64,000 nt of DNA from Chitinophagales bacterium. Its GTDB lineage: Bacteria > Bacteroidota > Bacteroidia > Chitinophagales > UBA2359. The position numbers and the translations under genes were made by a program. The stretch lies in the NCBI GenBank assembly GCA_041392475.1, contig JAWKLZ010000001.1, positions 3,472,001-3,536,000 on the forward strand. Direction: 5' to 3'. The notes below the pieces were generated by a model. The model ran no database searches and was not told the origin of the DNA. It saw only the letters and a list, made by a program, of their open reading frames with translations. Below, piece after piece: positions 1-7,575 of the stretch (position 1 is the first letter of the stretch; every line of letters starts with the position of its first letter).

Positions 1-408
1 ATCTGCTTGTGAAAAAACGTTGGACAATTGCCCAACTGTTTGAACAGTCACTACATCAATTGCTTTTTCGAATTCTTGTTTGGCTTGGTCCTCCAACTGT
101 TGATGCCTGTACAACAAACCTAAATCCACATACAATCCAGGATTGTCTTTGTAGCGTTTGAGGCGTTTTTTGATGACCTTTTCTGCTTCTTCAAAATTCT
201 TCAATGCCAGCAGACAGTTGTAGTAATTTCGGTAAACACCCTCACTTCCTCCATTTTTATAAATTTTTTCATACAACACAACAGCTTTATCATACTCTCC
301 CTTTTTGTAGTACTCAAATGCCAATCGAAAATCTTGGTTGTTTTGTTGGGCATATACTCCAACGCTGCTCAACAACATCCATACGGCAATAAAAATAATG
401 CGATTCAT
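1..408 (-). CDS. TPR-repeat secreted/periplasmic protein (N-terminal part)
   Basis: This gene runs off the left edge of the window, so only its first 136 codons are visible. The protein starts MNRIIFIAVWMLLSSVGVYA, a typical signal peptide with likely cleavage after the alanine, followed by QQNNQDF. After it come helix pairs typical of tetratricopeptide repeats: LAFEYYKKGEYDKAVVLYEK, then a second unit with YYNCLLALKNFEEAEKVI and a third with GLYVDLGLLYRHQQLEDQAK. TPR proteins scaffold protein-protein contacts, so no reaction can be assigned. The ATG at 406-408 is the obvious start because the signal peptide begins there. About 330 bp upstream is gene-free, so it probably has its own promoter. 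Confidence is high that this is a real coding region and modest on function. Confidence 0.85.
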   Translation of the reverse strand, partial: MNRIIFIAVWMLLSSVGVYAQQNNQDFRLAFEYYKKGEYDKAVVLYEKIYKNGGSEGVYRNYYNCLLALKNFEEAEKVIKKRLKRYKDNPGLYVDLGLLYRHQQLEDQAKQEFEKAIDVVTVQTVGQLSNVFSQAD

Positions 409-735
409 ATAGTTTGTCCGTTTATTTGTTCATTGCAGTAATTTAGCAATGATATTTCTGATTTTATCTTAATGAAGGTTAAAAAGCCTAAGGAACTATA
501 TTGTTCTTTCTATCAACGTTTATCTCAGTTAGATATTTTGATGGTTATTTAGGATAACGTTAGTAGGTAGTCAATTGGGTTATCGAAAATGATTTCAGAA
601 TCATCTATTTATTTTTCCGAGATAGTTTCTGCGATTGATTGACAGTAGTACCATCATCAATAAGGTAAATAAAGCAAAGATTGTTTTGTTTTTAGCCCTA
701 TACTTTGCAACCTAAGAAGTTTTTTTGAAGATGTT
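409..735. other. Gene-free spacer
   Basis: I see no convincing gene, tRNA or repeat in this AT-rich stretch. It lies between the start of the minus-strand TPR gene and the minus-strand terminator of tonB, so it must hold the TPR gene promoter, but I could not find a clean TAnnTTTG box on the minus strand. Confidence 0.5.
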
Positions 736-737
736 CA

Positions 738-772
738 CAAAAAAAGGGCTGTGCGAAACTGCACAGCCCTTG
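738..772 (-). terminator. Rho-independent terminator of the VanZ-TonB unit
   Basis: An 11-bp perfect stem (AAGGGCTGTGC with GCACAGCCCTT) closes a 6-nt loop. Read on the minus strand it is followed by a run of T (the A run at 739-745). It sits about 45 bp after the tonB stop, so it ends the vanZ-like/tonB transcript. Confidence 0.9.
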
Positions 773-817
773 GAATAAAGCATAATTGTTTGTAGTTGTT
801 GTATTTTGATTGAATAA

Positions 818-1684
818 TTACTCCAATTTGAAACGGATTGGAAGAGTAAATGCCACACGTACAGGTTTACCTCTTTGTTTACCAGGATTCCATTTAGGCA
901 TTTCATTCACCACTCTAATAGCTTCGGCATCGCAACCTGCGCCACCGCCTGCCAAACCACGTTTGATTTGTACTTGTTTGATAGAGCCATCCTCCATCAC
1001 TACGAATCCCACATATACTGTACCTTCAATGCCGTTTTCACGTGCCATTGGAGGATACTTGACATTTTTTCCAATAAATTTGAAGAGTTCTGCCTGCCCT
1101 CCAGGGAATTCTGGCATGTCTTCTACAATTGTAAAGATTTCAGGTTCTTCTGGTTTTTCTTCCTTCTGTTCAACAATTATTTCTTCTTCCTCTTCAACAG
1201 GCATCGGAACTTCATCAGGAATGTTTTCGACCTCAGTGTCTTCTTCGATTTCTTGTTCCATGATTTCAGGCTCATCTTCCAAAACCTCTTCATCTTCTAC
1301 AACTTCTAACTGTGGTGGTGGCGGAGGAGGAGGTGGTGGTGGTGGTTGCTGCTGACTTGGAGGCGGCAATTGTTCGATTTCATCGGGAACAAATACATCT
1401 CCCAAATCCATCACTTCTTGTGCTTTTTCGTGCAAAGAAAAGCCATACAAAACAAAGATGATAGAAATCGCCAATCCTGCAAGCGTAAAAGTAGAAGACA
1501 TTTTGTTGGTATCTGCTTCAGGATACTTCTTCAAATAAGATTTGTGCTTATTGGCTTCGTTGGCTGCCATTATAGCATCCGGAGACTTCCTAAACATTAG
1601 ACTGAATAGGAGGTACGCCAATATAGTCCCCACAATTGGGAACAACATGAAAAGAATAGGACTAGTGGTGAAAAATTCTAACAT
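818..1684 (-). CDS. tonB: TonB family energy transducer
   Basis: This 288-residue protein couples the proton motive force of the ExbB/ExbD complex to outer-membrane SusC/TonB-dependent receptors. It has a hydrophobic segment near residues 9-30, a second near 65-85 that matches the usual single anchor of Bacteroidota TonB proteins, an uninterrupted polyproline stretch around residues 112-123, a very acidic linker to about residue 187, and a C-terminal TonB domain (about 200-288) with FPGG, KYPPMARENGIEGTVYVGF and the closing PIRFKLE. The extra first membrane segment is less usual; it gives a two-pass N-terminus. No exbB or exbD lies nearby. The start is only 4 bp after the stop of the VanZ-like gene, so the two are co-transcribed, and a strong terminator follows. 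Confidence 0.92.
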   Translation of the reverse strand: MLEFFTTSPILFMLFPIVGTILAYLLFSLMFRKSPDAIMAANEANKHKSYLKKYPEADTNKMSSTFTLAGLAISIIFVLYGFSLHEKAQEVMDLGDVFVPDEIEQLPPPSQQQPPPPPPPPPPPQLEVVEDEEVLEDEPEIMEQEIEEDTEVENIPDEVPMPVEEEEEIIVEQKEEKPEEPEIFTIVEDMPEFPGGQAELFKFIGKNVKYPPMARENGIEGTVYVGFVVMEDGSIKQVQIKRGLAGGGAGCDAEAIRVVNEMPKWNPGKQRGKPVRVAFTLPIRFKLE

Positions 1685-1688
1685 ACAT

Positions 1689-2054
1689 TTATCTTTTTAC
1701 AACTAAAGAAACAAGTGGGTAAGAAATAACTCCTGCGAAACTGCCGATAATATTAGCAATAATATCGGGAACTTCAAAATATCTTTCAGGTAAAAATTCT
1801 TGAATAAATTCAATCCCCACTCCATACATTGATACACAAATAATTACAATGATGTATTTTTTTTGGATAGAAAAAAAATCATTCCGCCAAGCACCCAATA
1901 TTAACCATGTCAACAATAAATAACATCCAAAGTGAGCAATTTTATCAAAACCCAACCATTCTGAATGGGGTAGTGACGGTGCGGTCATCACAGACAAGAT
2001 AAATATGCTTATCATCCATACAATTGCTGCTGTGCGCCATAGTTTCTCACTCAT
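1689..2054 (-). CDS. VanZ-like family membrane protein
   Basis: A 121-residue protein with about four hydrophobic segments. Features of the VanZ-like family are the first helix (TAAIVWMISIFILSV), the segment FDKIAHFGCYLLLTWLI containing the Asp-Lys-x-x-His-Phe motif, and the later EFIQEFLPERYFEVPDIIAN with the conserved Glu and the Asp-x-x-x-Asn. The family is widespread; the founding member gives low-level teicoplanin resistance in Gram-positives, but most members, including those in Bacteroidota, have no known function and should not be called resistance genes. I chose the ATG at 2054; a longer reading from a TTG at 2063 adds only MIN. It is the first gene of a two-gene unit with tonB. Confidence 0.8.
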   Translation of the reverse strand: MSEKLWRTAAIVWMISIFILSVMTAPSLPHSEWLGFDKIAHFGCYLLLTWLILGAWRNDFFSIQKKYIIVIICVSMYGVGIEFIQEFLPERYFEVPDIIANIIGSFAGVISYPLVSLVVKR

Positions 2055-2284
2055 ATTTATCAAATGATAGTAGCTATTTATTGAAGTCCTCTACAAAATC
2101 AATTTTTCCTAACTCACAATTAAACATACTTATGTAATACTGACAATGATGTAACCTTTTCTTTGTGGACTCATTGTTTTTTGGGGGAACCTGAAAATCA
2201 CCCGAAAAAAATCATGCGCTACATACTTCAGTAAGATTACTCGCCAAAGATAGTTTTTTTTCTGAAACAAAAACAAATTCGAAA

Positions 2285-2312
2285 TGAACTTTCTCCAAAA
2301 CATCAAAGTTCA
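2285..2312. promoter_or_regulatory. Candidate TetR operator (8-12-8 inverted repeat)
   Basis: TGAACTTT at 2285-2292 is repeated in inverted form as AAAGTTCA at 2305-2312 with a 12-bp spacer. It lies just upstream of the tetR promoter, in the divergent region between the VanZ-like and tetR genes, where an autoregulatory operator would be expected. It could also be chance in AT-rich DNA. Confidence 0.35.
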
Positions 2313-2347
2313 AAAAATATTTTTAGTCAAAAACGCCTAATTTCACT

Positions 2348-2355
2348 TACCTTTG
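2348..2355 (+). promoter_or_regulatory. -7 box of the tetR promoter (near-leaderless transcript)
   Basis: TACCTTTG fits the Bacteroidota -7 consensus TAnnTTTG. The box ends only 8 bp before the ATG of the TetR gene at 2364, so transcription would begin just a few bases ahead of the start codon. The -33 box is not clear. Confidence 0.45.
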
Positions 2356-2363
2356 TTGTCGAA

Positions 2364-3017
2364 ATGAAAAAGAAAACCAAAAATAGAATTATTGAAACGG
2401 CTATTCGTCTATTCAATGAGCAAGGATTTGGTGCTATTTCGCTTCACGAAATAGCACAACAACTAAGCATAAGCAGAGGTAATTTGACGTATCACTTTCC
2501 TACCAAAGATGCGTTATTGCAGGTAATCTCTACAGAAATGTGGCAAAAAATTGAAGTAGAACGCCAAAAAAGGCGTGATTTTCCTTCTTTTGAAAACATT
2601 TACAATGAAACCAAATTGTATTATTCTTTTCAACAAGAATATGCTTTTATCTTCAATGACTTACACGTTATTACGCACCCTATCTTGGAGGAAAAATTTA
2701 GGGAATTTTGTTTGACTACTATTAAAGACAACCATGCTGCCATTGCTTTTGCCATCAAGCTCGGCAACATGCGTCCCGAACCATTTGCAGGAGCGTACTA
2801 CAATTTGAGTCTATCTATCTGGACATTGGCCCTCTTTGGGTTGCCTCAACAAACCATCAGAAAGGTGAAAAAAAGGGACGAAGTGATGAAGGTTGTTTGG
2901 AGTTTGATTCTACCTCATTTCACCCTAAAAGGCATTGAATCGTTCAAATCCTTTTTTGGAGAAGATTTTTACAATAGCATGGGAGAACCCTTTGAAGTGA
3001 ATAACCTATTGTTTTAG
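2364..3017 (+). CDS. TetR/AcrR family transcriptional regulator
   Basis: A 217-residue one-component regulator. The N-terminal DNA-binding domain (about residues 6-52) has the full TetR pattern: RIIETAIRLFNEQGF, ISLHEIAQQLSISRGNLTYH and FPTKDALLQVI. The rest is an all-helical ligand-binding region without recognisable identity; the tail resembles a TetR C-terminal domain common in Bacteroidota. The carboxyltransferase gene follows 25 bp after its stop on the same strand, so it probably controls that gene and itself, in the way TetR proteins often guard acyl-CoA metabolism. That link is inference from position. A -7 box lies almost on the start codon. Confidence 0.93.
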   Translation: MKKKTKNRIIETAIRLFNEQGFGAISLHEIAQQLSISRGNLTYHFPTKDALLQVISTEMWQKIEVERQKRRDFPSFENIYNETKLYYSFQQEYAFIFNDLHVITHPILEEKFREFCLTTIKDNHAAIAFAIKLGNMRPEPFAGAYYNLSLSIWTLALFGLPQQTIRKVKKRDEVMKVVWSLILPHFTLKGIESFKSFFGEDFYNSMGEPFEVNNLLF

Positions 3018-3042
3018 AATTTACTAACCCCTCATACATACT

Positions 3043-4635
3043 ATGAAATCAAACATCAACCCCAACAGTTCGCAGTTCAAAGCCAATTTTGCAGGCATGA
3101 CTCAATTGGTCGAACAACTCGAAAAACACTTGGAAGAAAGCCGTTTTCAAGGTCAAGAAAAACACATTGAACGAGCCAGAAAACGAGGTAAATTTTTGGC
3201 GAGAGAACGGCTCGAATTGGTATTGGACAAGGATAGTCCGTTTTTGGAACTGTTGCCCCTTGCAGGAATGAAGCAAAAAGGCGGATTTGGTGCGGGAGGA
3301 ACGAATGTTTCAGGAATTGGATTGGTAGCGGGTAAACTGTGCATGATTAACTCCAATGTTGGCACCCGAAAAGGCGGTTCGGTGGATGCTGCAACGGTTT
3401 TTAAGAGCCTCCGCTTGGGAGAAATTGCGAGAGAAAATAGGCTGCCTACCATCAATTTGGTGGAAAGTGGTGGCGCAAACCTTCCCGACCAAGCCAAAAT
3501 CTTCAATTATGGGGGTGAATCTTTTCGAGAAATTAGCCGCCGCTCCAAAATGGGGATTCCTACTATTTCGGTAGTATTTGGCAATGCGACTGCTGGAGGG
3601 GCTTATGTACCAGGCATGTCGGATTTTGCAATTTTTCAGAAACAGGCTGCAAAGGTGTTTTTGGCAGGGCCTCCACTCGTCAAAATGGCGACGAATGAGG
3701 TGGCAACGGATGAAGAATTGGGGGGGGCAGAAATGCACAGTCGTATATCGGGGGTGAGTGATTATTTGGCAGAAGATGAATTGGATGGTATTCGGATTGC
3801 GAGGGAATTGATGGAGATTGTGGATGTGGGCAAACCGCATTTTGTTCCTAATGCTCCAATTGAAGAGCCGCTTTATGATGCAGAGGAAATATTGGGGGTT
3901 GTACCTGACAATGTGAAAACGCCTTTTGATGTTCGTGAGTTGATTATTAGGGTGGTCGATGGTTCTCGTTTTTCGGAGTTTAAGGCGGAGTATGGTAGTA
4001 CGATGGTGACAGGCTGGGCAAAGATTCATGGCTACAAAGTGGGGATTGTTGCCAACAATGGGGTGATTTTTTCGGAATCGGCTAATAAGGCAGCGCAGTT
4101 TATTCAACTCTCGAATAAGAACAATATTCCCTTGATTTTTATGCAAAACACAACAGGGTATATGGTCGGAAAGGAGTATGAGGAGGGTGGTATTATCAAA
4201 AATGGGGCGAAACTTATCAATGCGGTGTCGAATAGTGAAGTGCCTTCGATTACCTTGATGATTGGCTCATCTTATGGCGCAGGTAATTATGGGATGAATG
4301 GACGCTCTTACAATCCTCGATTTTTGTTTGCTTACCCAAACTCCAAAATTGGGGTGATGGGTTCGGAACAATTGGCGGGGGTGATGGAGATTGTGCAGCG
4401 TGCTTCGGCTAAGTCGTTGGGGAAGGAATACGATGAAAAACAGGGTGCTATGATTAAGGCAATGTTGATTGCAGAGGCTGAATCGAAGTCTTCGGCTTGG
4501 TATTCTACTTCTGAATTGTGGGATGATGGCATTATTGACCCACGAGAAACGAGAAATTATTTGGGTTTTTCGCTTGCTGTGCTTTACAATCAGCCCATTA
4601 AAGGATCGGAGGGATATGGTGTTTGGAGGATGTAG
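3043..4635 (+). CDS. Acyl-CoA carboxylase, carboxyltransferase (beta) subunit
   Basis: A 530-residue biotin-dependent carboxyltransferase, which moves a carboxyl group from carboxybiotin to an acyl-CoA. It shows the two crotonase-like halves of the family: the first with VESGGANLPDQAK and NATAGGAYVPGMSDF, the second with FMQNTTGYMVGKEYE, GSSYGAGNYGMNGR and PNSKIGVMGSEQLAGVM. These resemble methylcrotonyl-CoA and geranyl-CoA carboxylase beta subunits more than propionyl-CoA ones, but I cannot fix the substrate by eye. No biotin carboxylase or biotin-carrier gene lies in the window, so the alpha subunit must be encoded elsewhere. It follows the TetR gene closely and ends in a terminator at 4666-4701. 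Confidence 0.9.
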   Translation: MKSNINPNSSQFKANFAGMTQLVEQLEKHLEESRFQGQEKHIERARKRGKFLARERLELVLDKDSPFLELLPLAGMKQKGGFGAGGTNVSGIGLVAGKLCMINSNVGTRKGGSVDAATVFKSLRLGEIARENRLPTINLVESGGANLPDQAKIFNYGGESFREISRRSKMGIPTISVVFGNATAGGAYVPGMSDFAIFQKQAAKVFLAGPPLVKMATNEVATDEELGGAEMHSRISGVSDYLAEDELDGIRIARELMEIVDVGKPHFVPNAPIEEPLYDAEEILGVVPDNVKTPFDVRELIIRVVDGSRFSEFKAEYGSTMVTGWAKIHGYKVGIVANNGVIFSESANKAAQFIQLSNKNNIPLIFMQNTTGYMVGKEYEEGGIIKNGAKLINAVSNSEVPSITLMIGSSYGAGNYGMNGRSYNPRFLFAYPNSKIGVMGSEQLAGVMEIVQRASAKSLGKEYDEKQGAMIKAMLIAEAESKSSAWYSTSELWDDGIIDPRETRNYLGFSLAVLYNQPIKGSEGYGVWRM

Positions 4636-4665
4636 TATGGTGGTGATTGAGACTGATTTATTTTT

Positions 4666-4701
4666 AAAGCCGATAACATTTAACGTGTTGTTGGCTTTTT
4701 T
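4666..4701 (+). terminator. Terminator after the carboxyltransferase gene
   Basis: AAAGCC (4666-4671) pairs with GGCTTT (4693-4698). The stem continues inward with a G-T pair and ATAACA opposite TGTTGT, and ends in a T run. It lies 30 bp after the stop. Confidence 0.75.
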
Positions 4702-4702
4702 A

Positions 4703-4734
4703 TTTGGCAATGAATTAAAATTGTAATATATTTG
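4703..4734 (+). promoter_or_regulatory. Bacteroidota-type promoter before the secreted-protein block
   Basis: TTTG at 4703-4706 and TATATTTG at 4727-4734 are separated by 20 bp, matching the -33/-7 consensus of the Bacteroidota housekeeping sigma factor. Transcription would start near 4738, ahead of the orphan sorting-domain fragment and the FG-GAP gene at 4993. Confidence 0.6.
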
Positions 4735-4803
4735 TTTTGAAAAATGCTCATTTGCAGGGATGTGCTTATTTTGATTTATTCGTCTTTTTAAATATTGAAG
4801 TTA

Positions 4804-4973
4804 TGAGAGCATTACAACTAATGGACATTCTCGGCAGAAAATTGAAGGAATTAGATTTGGAGAACGGTAAAGTGGATTTGGAGAGAGGGATTTTGACGAG
4901 TGGGGTGTATTTGTTTCGGATTTTGACGGATGAGAATAGGATTTCGGGGAGAGGGAAGATGATTGTTAACTAA
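4804..4973 (+). pseudogene. Orphan T9SS type A sorting-domain fragment
   Basis: From ATG 4804 the frame reads MRALQLMDILGRKLKELDLE and continues to a stop at 4971-4973. This is only the second half of a type A sorting domain, with no signal peptide and no passenger. Its 162 bp from 4812 align without gaps to the last 162 bp of the two genes downstream (7309-7470 and 10888-11049), with about 13 mismatches to the second. It is therefore either the tail of a lost paralogue or a product of recombination among the tails. It lies directly behind a good promoter, so it may be transcribed, but a product without a signal peptide could not reach the type IX system. Confidence 0.75.
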
Positions 4974-4992
4974 AAAATAATTATATATAAAC

Positions 4993-7470
4993 ATGAATAA
5001 AATTAATTTATTTTTACCCCTTTGTCTCTTATTGTTAATTAACGAAGTGTTTGCACAAGATGTATTTAGTCTAAGAAAGGTTATTTCGAAGAAGTCCGCC
5101 TTTGCTGGAGTTGTTCAAGCAGTTGATTTTGACAAGGATGGAGATTTAGATGTTTTTTCTGCCAGCAGTATTGATTACAAGCTTTCATGGTATGAAAATC
5201 TGGGAAAAGGGATATTTGGTGAACAGAAAATTGTCAATACACCTTTAGATGATATTCCCGATGCTATTTTAGCAGATTTGAATGACGATGGTTGGATTGA
5301 TATAATTTCTATTTCTAATCATCACGAAAAAATCGTTTGGCTTAAAAACAAAGGAGATAATACTTTTAGTGGCAGAATCACTTTGGCACACACAGAAGGC
5401 TATATCACTAAAATAGCAGCAGAAGATGTGGACAAAGATGGAGACTTAGATGTAGTAGCTGCGGCCAATCAAAGTTATGTTGTTTGGTATGAAAATAACG
5501 GCAATGGAAATTTCACTGGACTTGAGATGAGACTTCCTTTGGGAACTATGAATCCAATCACATTTTTATCTACTGATTTGGATAAAGATGGTGACATAGA
5601 CATTATTTCTGCTTCACCCTTTGATGACAGAATTGTTTGGAATGAAAATGATGGAAGTGGAATTTTTAGTGAGCAGAAACTTTTAGTGTCTAACACAGAA
5701 AACATATTCTCTATTTATACTGAAGATCTTGATCAAGATGGGGACTTGGACATTATTTCTGGTTCTCGTTATGACATCAAGTGGTATGAAAACATGGGCA
5801 ATGAAGAGTTTAGTGGCTCGATAGTCATTTCAGAGGAAGTAGAGGATGTTTTTGGTTTATCCTTCGGAGACTTAAACGAGGATGGGTATATAGATATCGT
5901 TTCCGCCTCGTATGAAGATTCAAAAATAGCTTGGTATGAAAATGATGGAGTAGCAAATTTTAGTATTCAAAAAATTATTACTCAATGGAACGACCAAGTC
6001 TTTTCTGTCCAAGCTATTGATTTAGACAATGATGGAAGTTTAGACATTTTAGCAAACACTTCAGGAGATACAAAAATAGTTTGGTATGAAAACCTTGCTA
6101 ATCATGGATACATCAACTGCTTCGCATTTATTGATGACAATGAAAATGGAGTGTATGATTTACAGGAAAAACCTCTGCCCAATCAAATTTTCAAAGTGAG
6201 TCCCTCCTGTGTCGCTTCAACAGTATCAGATAATCTTGGTAATGCTTTTTTCCACGCTAAATATGGTGATTATGAACTAACCTATGAACCCAATCCATTA
6301 TGGGAACTTACTTCTAATTCTACTATTTTTTCTATTACATTGGATAAGGATACAGACCTCCCTACATATTTTTTTGGATTCAAGCCTGAAAAAACGCAAG
6401 ATAAAATAGTGGCTTCTTTGAGCAGTTCTTATTTTCAATGCAATAGATTAGTCAAATACTGGTTAAGTGCCTTTAATGCAGGAACTACAGAGGTTAATGG
6501 TACTTTGACCATGCGGATAGATTCTTTAACTCTACAAGTATTAGATATTGCCCCAGAACCTACTATCTCAGAAGATTATAAGTTAGTCTGGAATTATTCG
6601 GACTTAGCTCCCAATCAAAAATTTACGATTGAAGTAAATACATTATCTCCGGGCTTTGAACATTTGGGAGATACATTAATAATGGAAGGCGAAGTAAATA
6701 TCTTAGATGAAAATCAGCAAATAATTGATTCAGATGCTACGGAGTTGGCTATAGAATTGTGTTCAACAACTGAGTCTAATTCTAAGAGTGTTACAACAAA
6801 CTTAGAAACTGATAAAGGCATGGCTTATATTGGAGATGCACTCTCCTATACTATTCAATTTTACAATATCAATGAGGAATTAGCTTCAAATCTTCGCATT
6901 GAAGATTCACTTGATACACATTTAGATTGGGATAGTTTTCACATCATATCTGCGAGCCACAATTTTAGGACTACACTTGACACCGAAACAGGTTTTTTAA
7001 TTTTTCATTTTGATGATATCAACTTATATGCCAGTAACTCCGATAAACGTGAGGGTAGTGGGTATATTACTTATGGGGTAAAATCCTTGGAAACAGTGGA
7101 GGAAAATTCAGAAGTAGCCAACAAATCCTATCATTTCTTTGACTTCAATCCTCCAATCATCACCAATACTGCAATAATCACCTTGATTGAACAGGTCGAA
7201 ACGGATATTGAAGTATTGGATAATGAATATTCGATATTGATTTATCCCAATCCTTTTTCAGACTATACCACCATTGAAGTCAACAAACTTCCACAAGGCA
7301 ATTACCAATTGCAGCTAATGGACATTCTCGGCAGAAAACTTCGGGAATTGGATTTGGTGAATGGAAAGGTGGATTTGGAGAGAGGGAATTTGGCGAGTGG
7401 GGTGTATTTGTTTCGGATTTTGACGGACGAGAATAGGATTTTGGGGAGTGGGAAGGTGTTGGTGGAGTGA
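4993..7470 (+). CDS. FG-GAP/VCBS repeat protein with T9SS type A sorting domain
   Basis: An 825-residue secreted protein. It has a signal peptide (residues 1-22, ending EVFAQ) and seven or so FG-GAP/VCBS beta-propeller blades to about residue 365, each with a calcium-binding loop such as DKDGDLDV or DLNDDGWIDI and the recurring WYEN. Next comes an SdrD-B-like segment (GYINCFAFIDDNENGVYDLQ), a DUF7619-type beta-sandwich around residues 600-725 that ends in FFDFNPPIITNTA, and a type A sorting domain from about 755 (IYPNPFSDYTTIEV to the end). The propeller probably binds calcium and carbohydrate or protein at the surface; no enzyme motif is seen. The next gene is a longer paralogue, and the last 330 bp of the two are almost the same DNA. 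Confidence 0.88.
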   Translation: MNKINLFLPLCLLLLINEVFAQDVFSLRKVISKKSAFAGVVQAVDFDKDGDLDVFSASSIDYKLSWYENLGKGIFGEQKIVNTPLDDIPDAILADLNDDGWIDIISISNHHEKIVWLKNKGDNTFSGRITLAHTEGYITKIAAEDVDKDGDLDVVAAANQSYVVWYENNGNGNFTGLEMRLPLGTMNPITFLSTDLDKDGDIDIISASPFDDRIVWNENDGSGIFSEQKLLVSNTENIFSIYTEDLDQDGDLDIISGSRYDIKWYENMGNEEFSGSIVISEEVEDVFGLSFGDLNEDGYIDIVSASYEDSKIAWYENDGVANFSIQKIITQWNDQVFSVQAIDLDNDGSLDILANTSGDTKIVWYENLANHGYINCFAFIDDNENGVYDLQEKPLPNQIFKVSPSCVASTVSDNLGNAFFHAKYGDYELTYEPNPLWELTSNSTIFSITLDKDTDLPTYFFGFKPEKTQDKIVASLSSSYFQCNRLVKYWLSAFNAGTTEVNGTLTMRIDSLTLQVLDIAPEPTISEDYKLVWNYSDLAPNQKFTIEVNTLSPGFEHLGDTLIMEGEVNILDENQQIIDSDATELAIELCSTTESNSKSVTTNLETDKGMAYIGDALSYTIQFYNINEELASNLRIEDSLDTHLDWDSFHIISASHNFRTTLDTETGFLIFHFDDINLYASNSDKREGSGYITYGVKSLETVEENSEVANKSYHFFDFNPPIITNTAIITLIEQVETDIEVLDNEYSILIYPNPFSDYTTIEVNKLPQGNYQLQLMDILGRKLRELDLVNGKVDLERGNLASGVYLFRILTDENRILGSGKVLVE
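7141..7470 (+). repeat. Direct repeat, sorting-domain DNA cassette (copy B)
   Basis: These 330 bp align without a gap to 10720-11049, the 3' end of the next gene. The shared part runs from the codons of DFNPPIITNTA to the stop, and its final 162 bp also match the orphan fragment at 4812-4973. Similarity upstream of the cassette is much lower at DNA level, which points to gene conversion or recent duplication of the tails. Confidence 0.85.
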
Positions 7471-7575
7471 TGGGTGTTTACTTTTTGCCGTTTAGTCGTC
7501 TTTAATATAGCAGCTTTTATAGTAACCTCCCCCCCTTTGAATAAATACTCTTTTTTTAACCTTAATAACTTTTCA

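Noticed and set aside
1314..1350. GGT/GGC-rich run as a microsatellite of separate interest
   Set aside because: It encodes the polyproline linker of TonB and is ordinary for the family.
1689..2054. Glycopeptide resistance gene
   Set aside because: VanZ-like proteins are common and mostly unrelated to resistance; there are no other van genes here.
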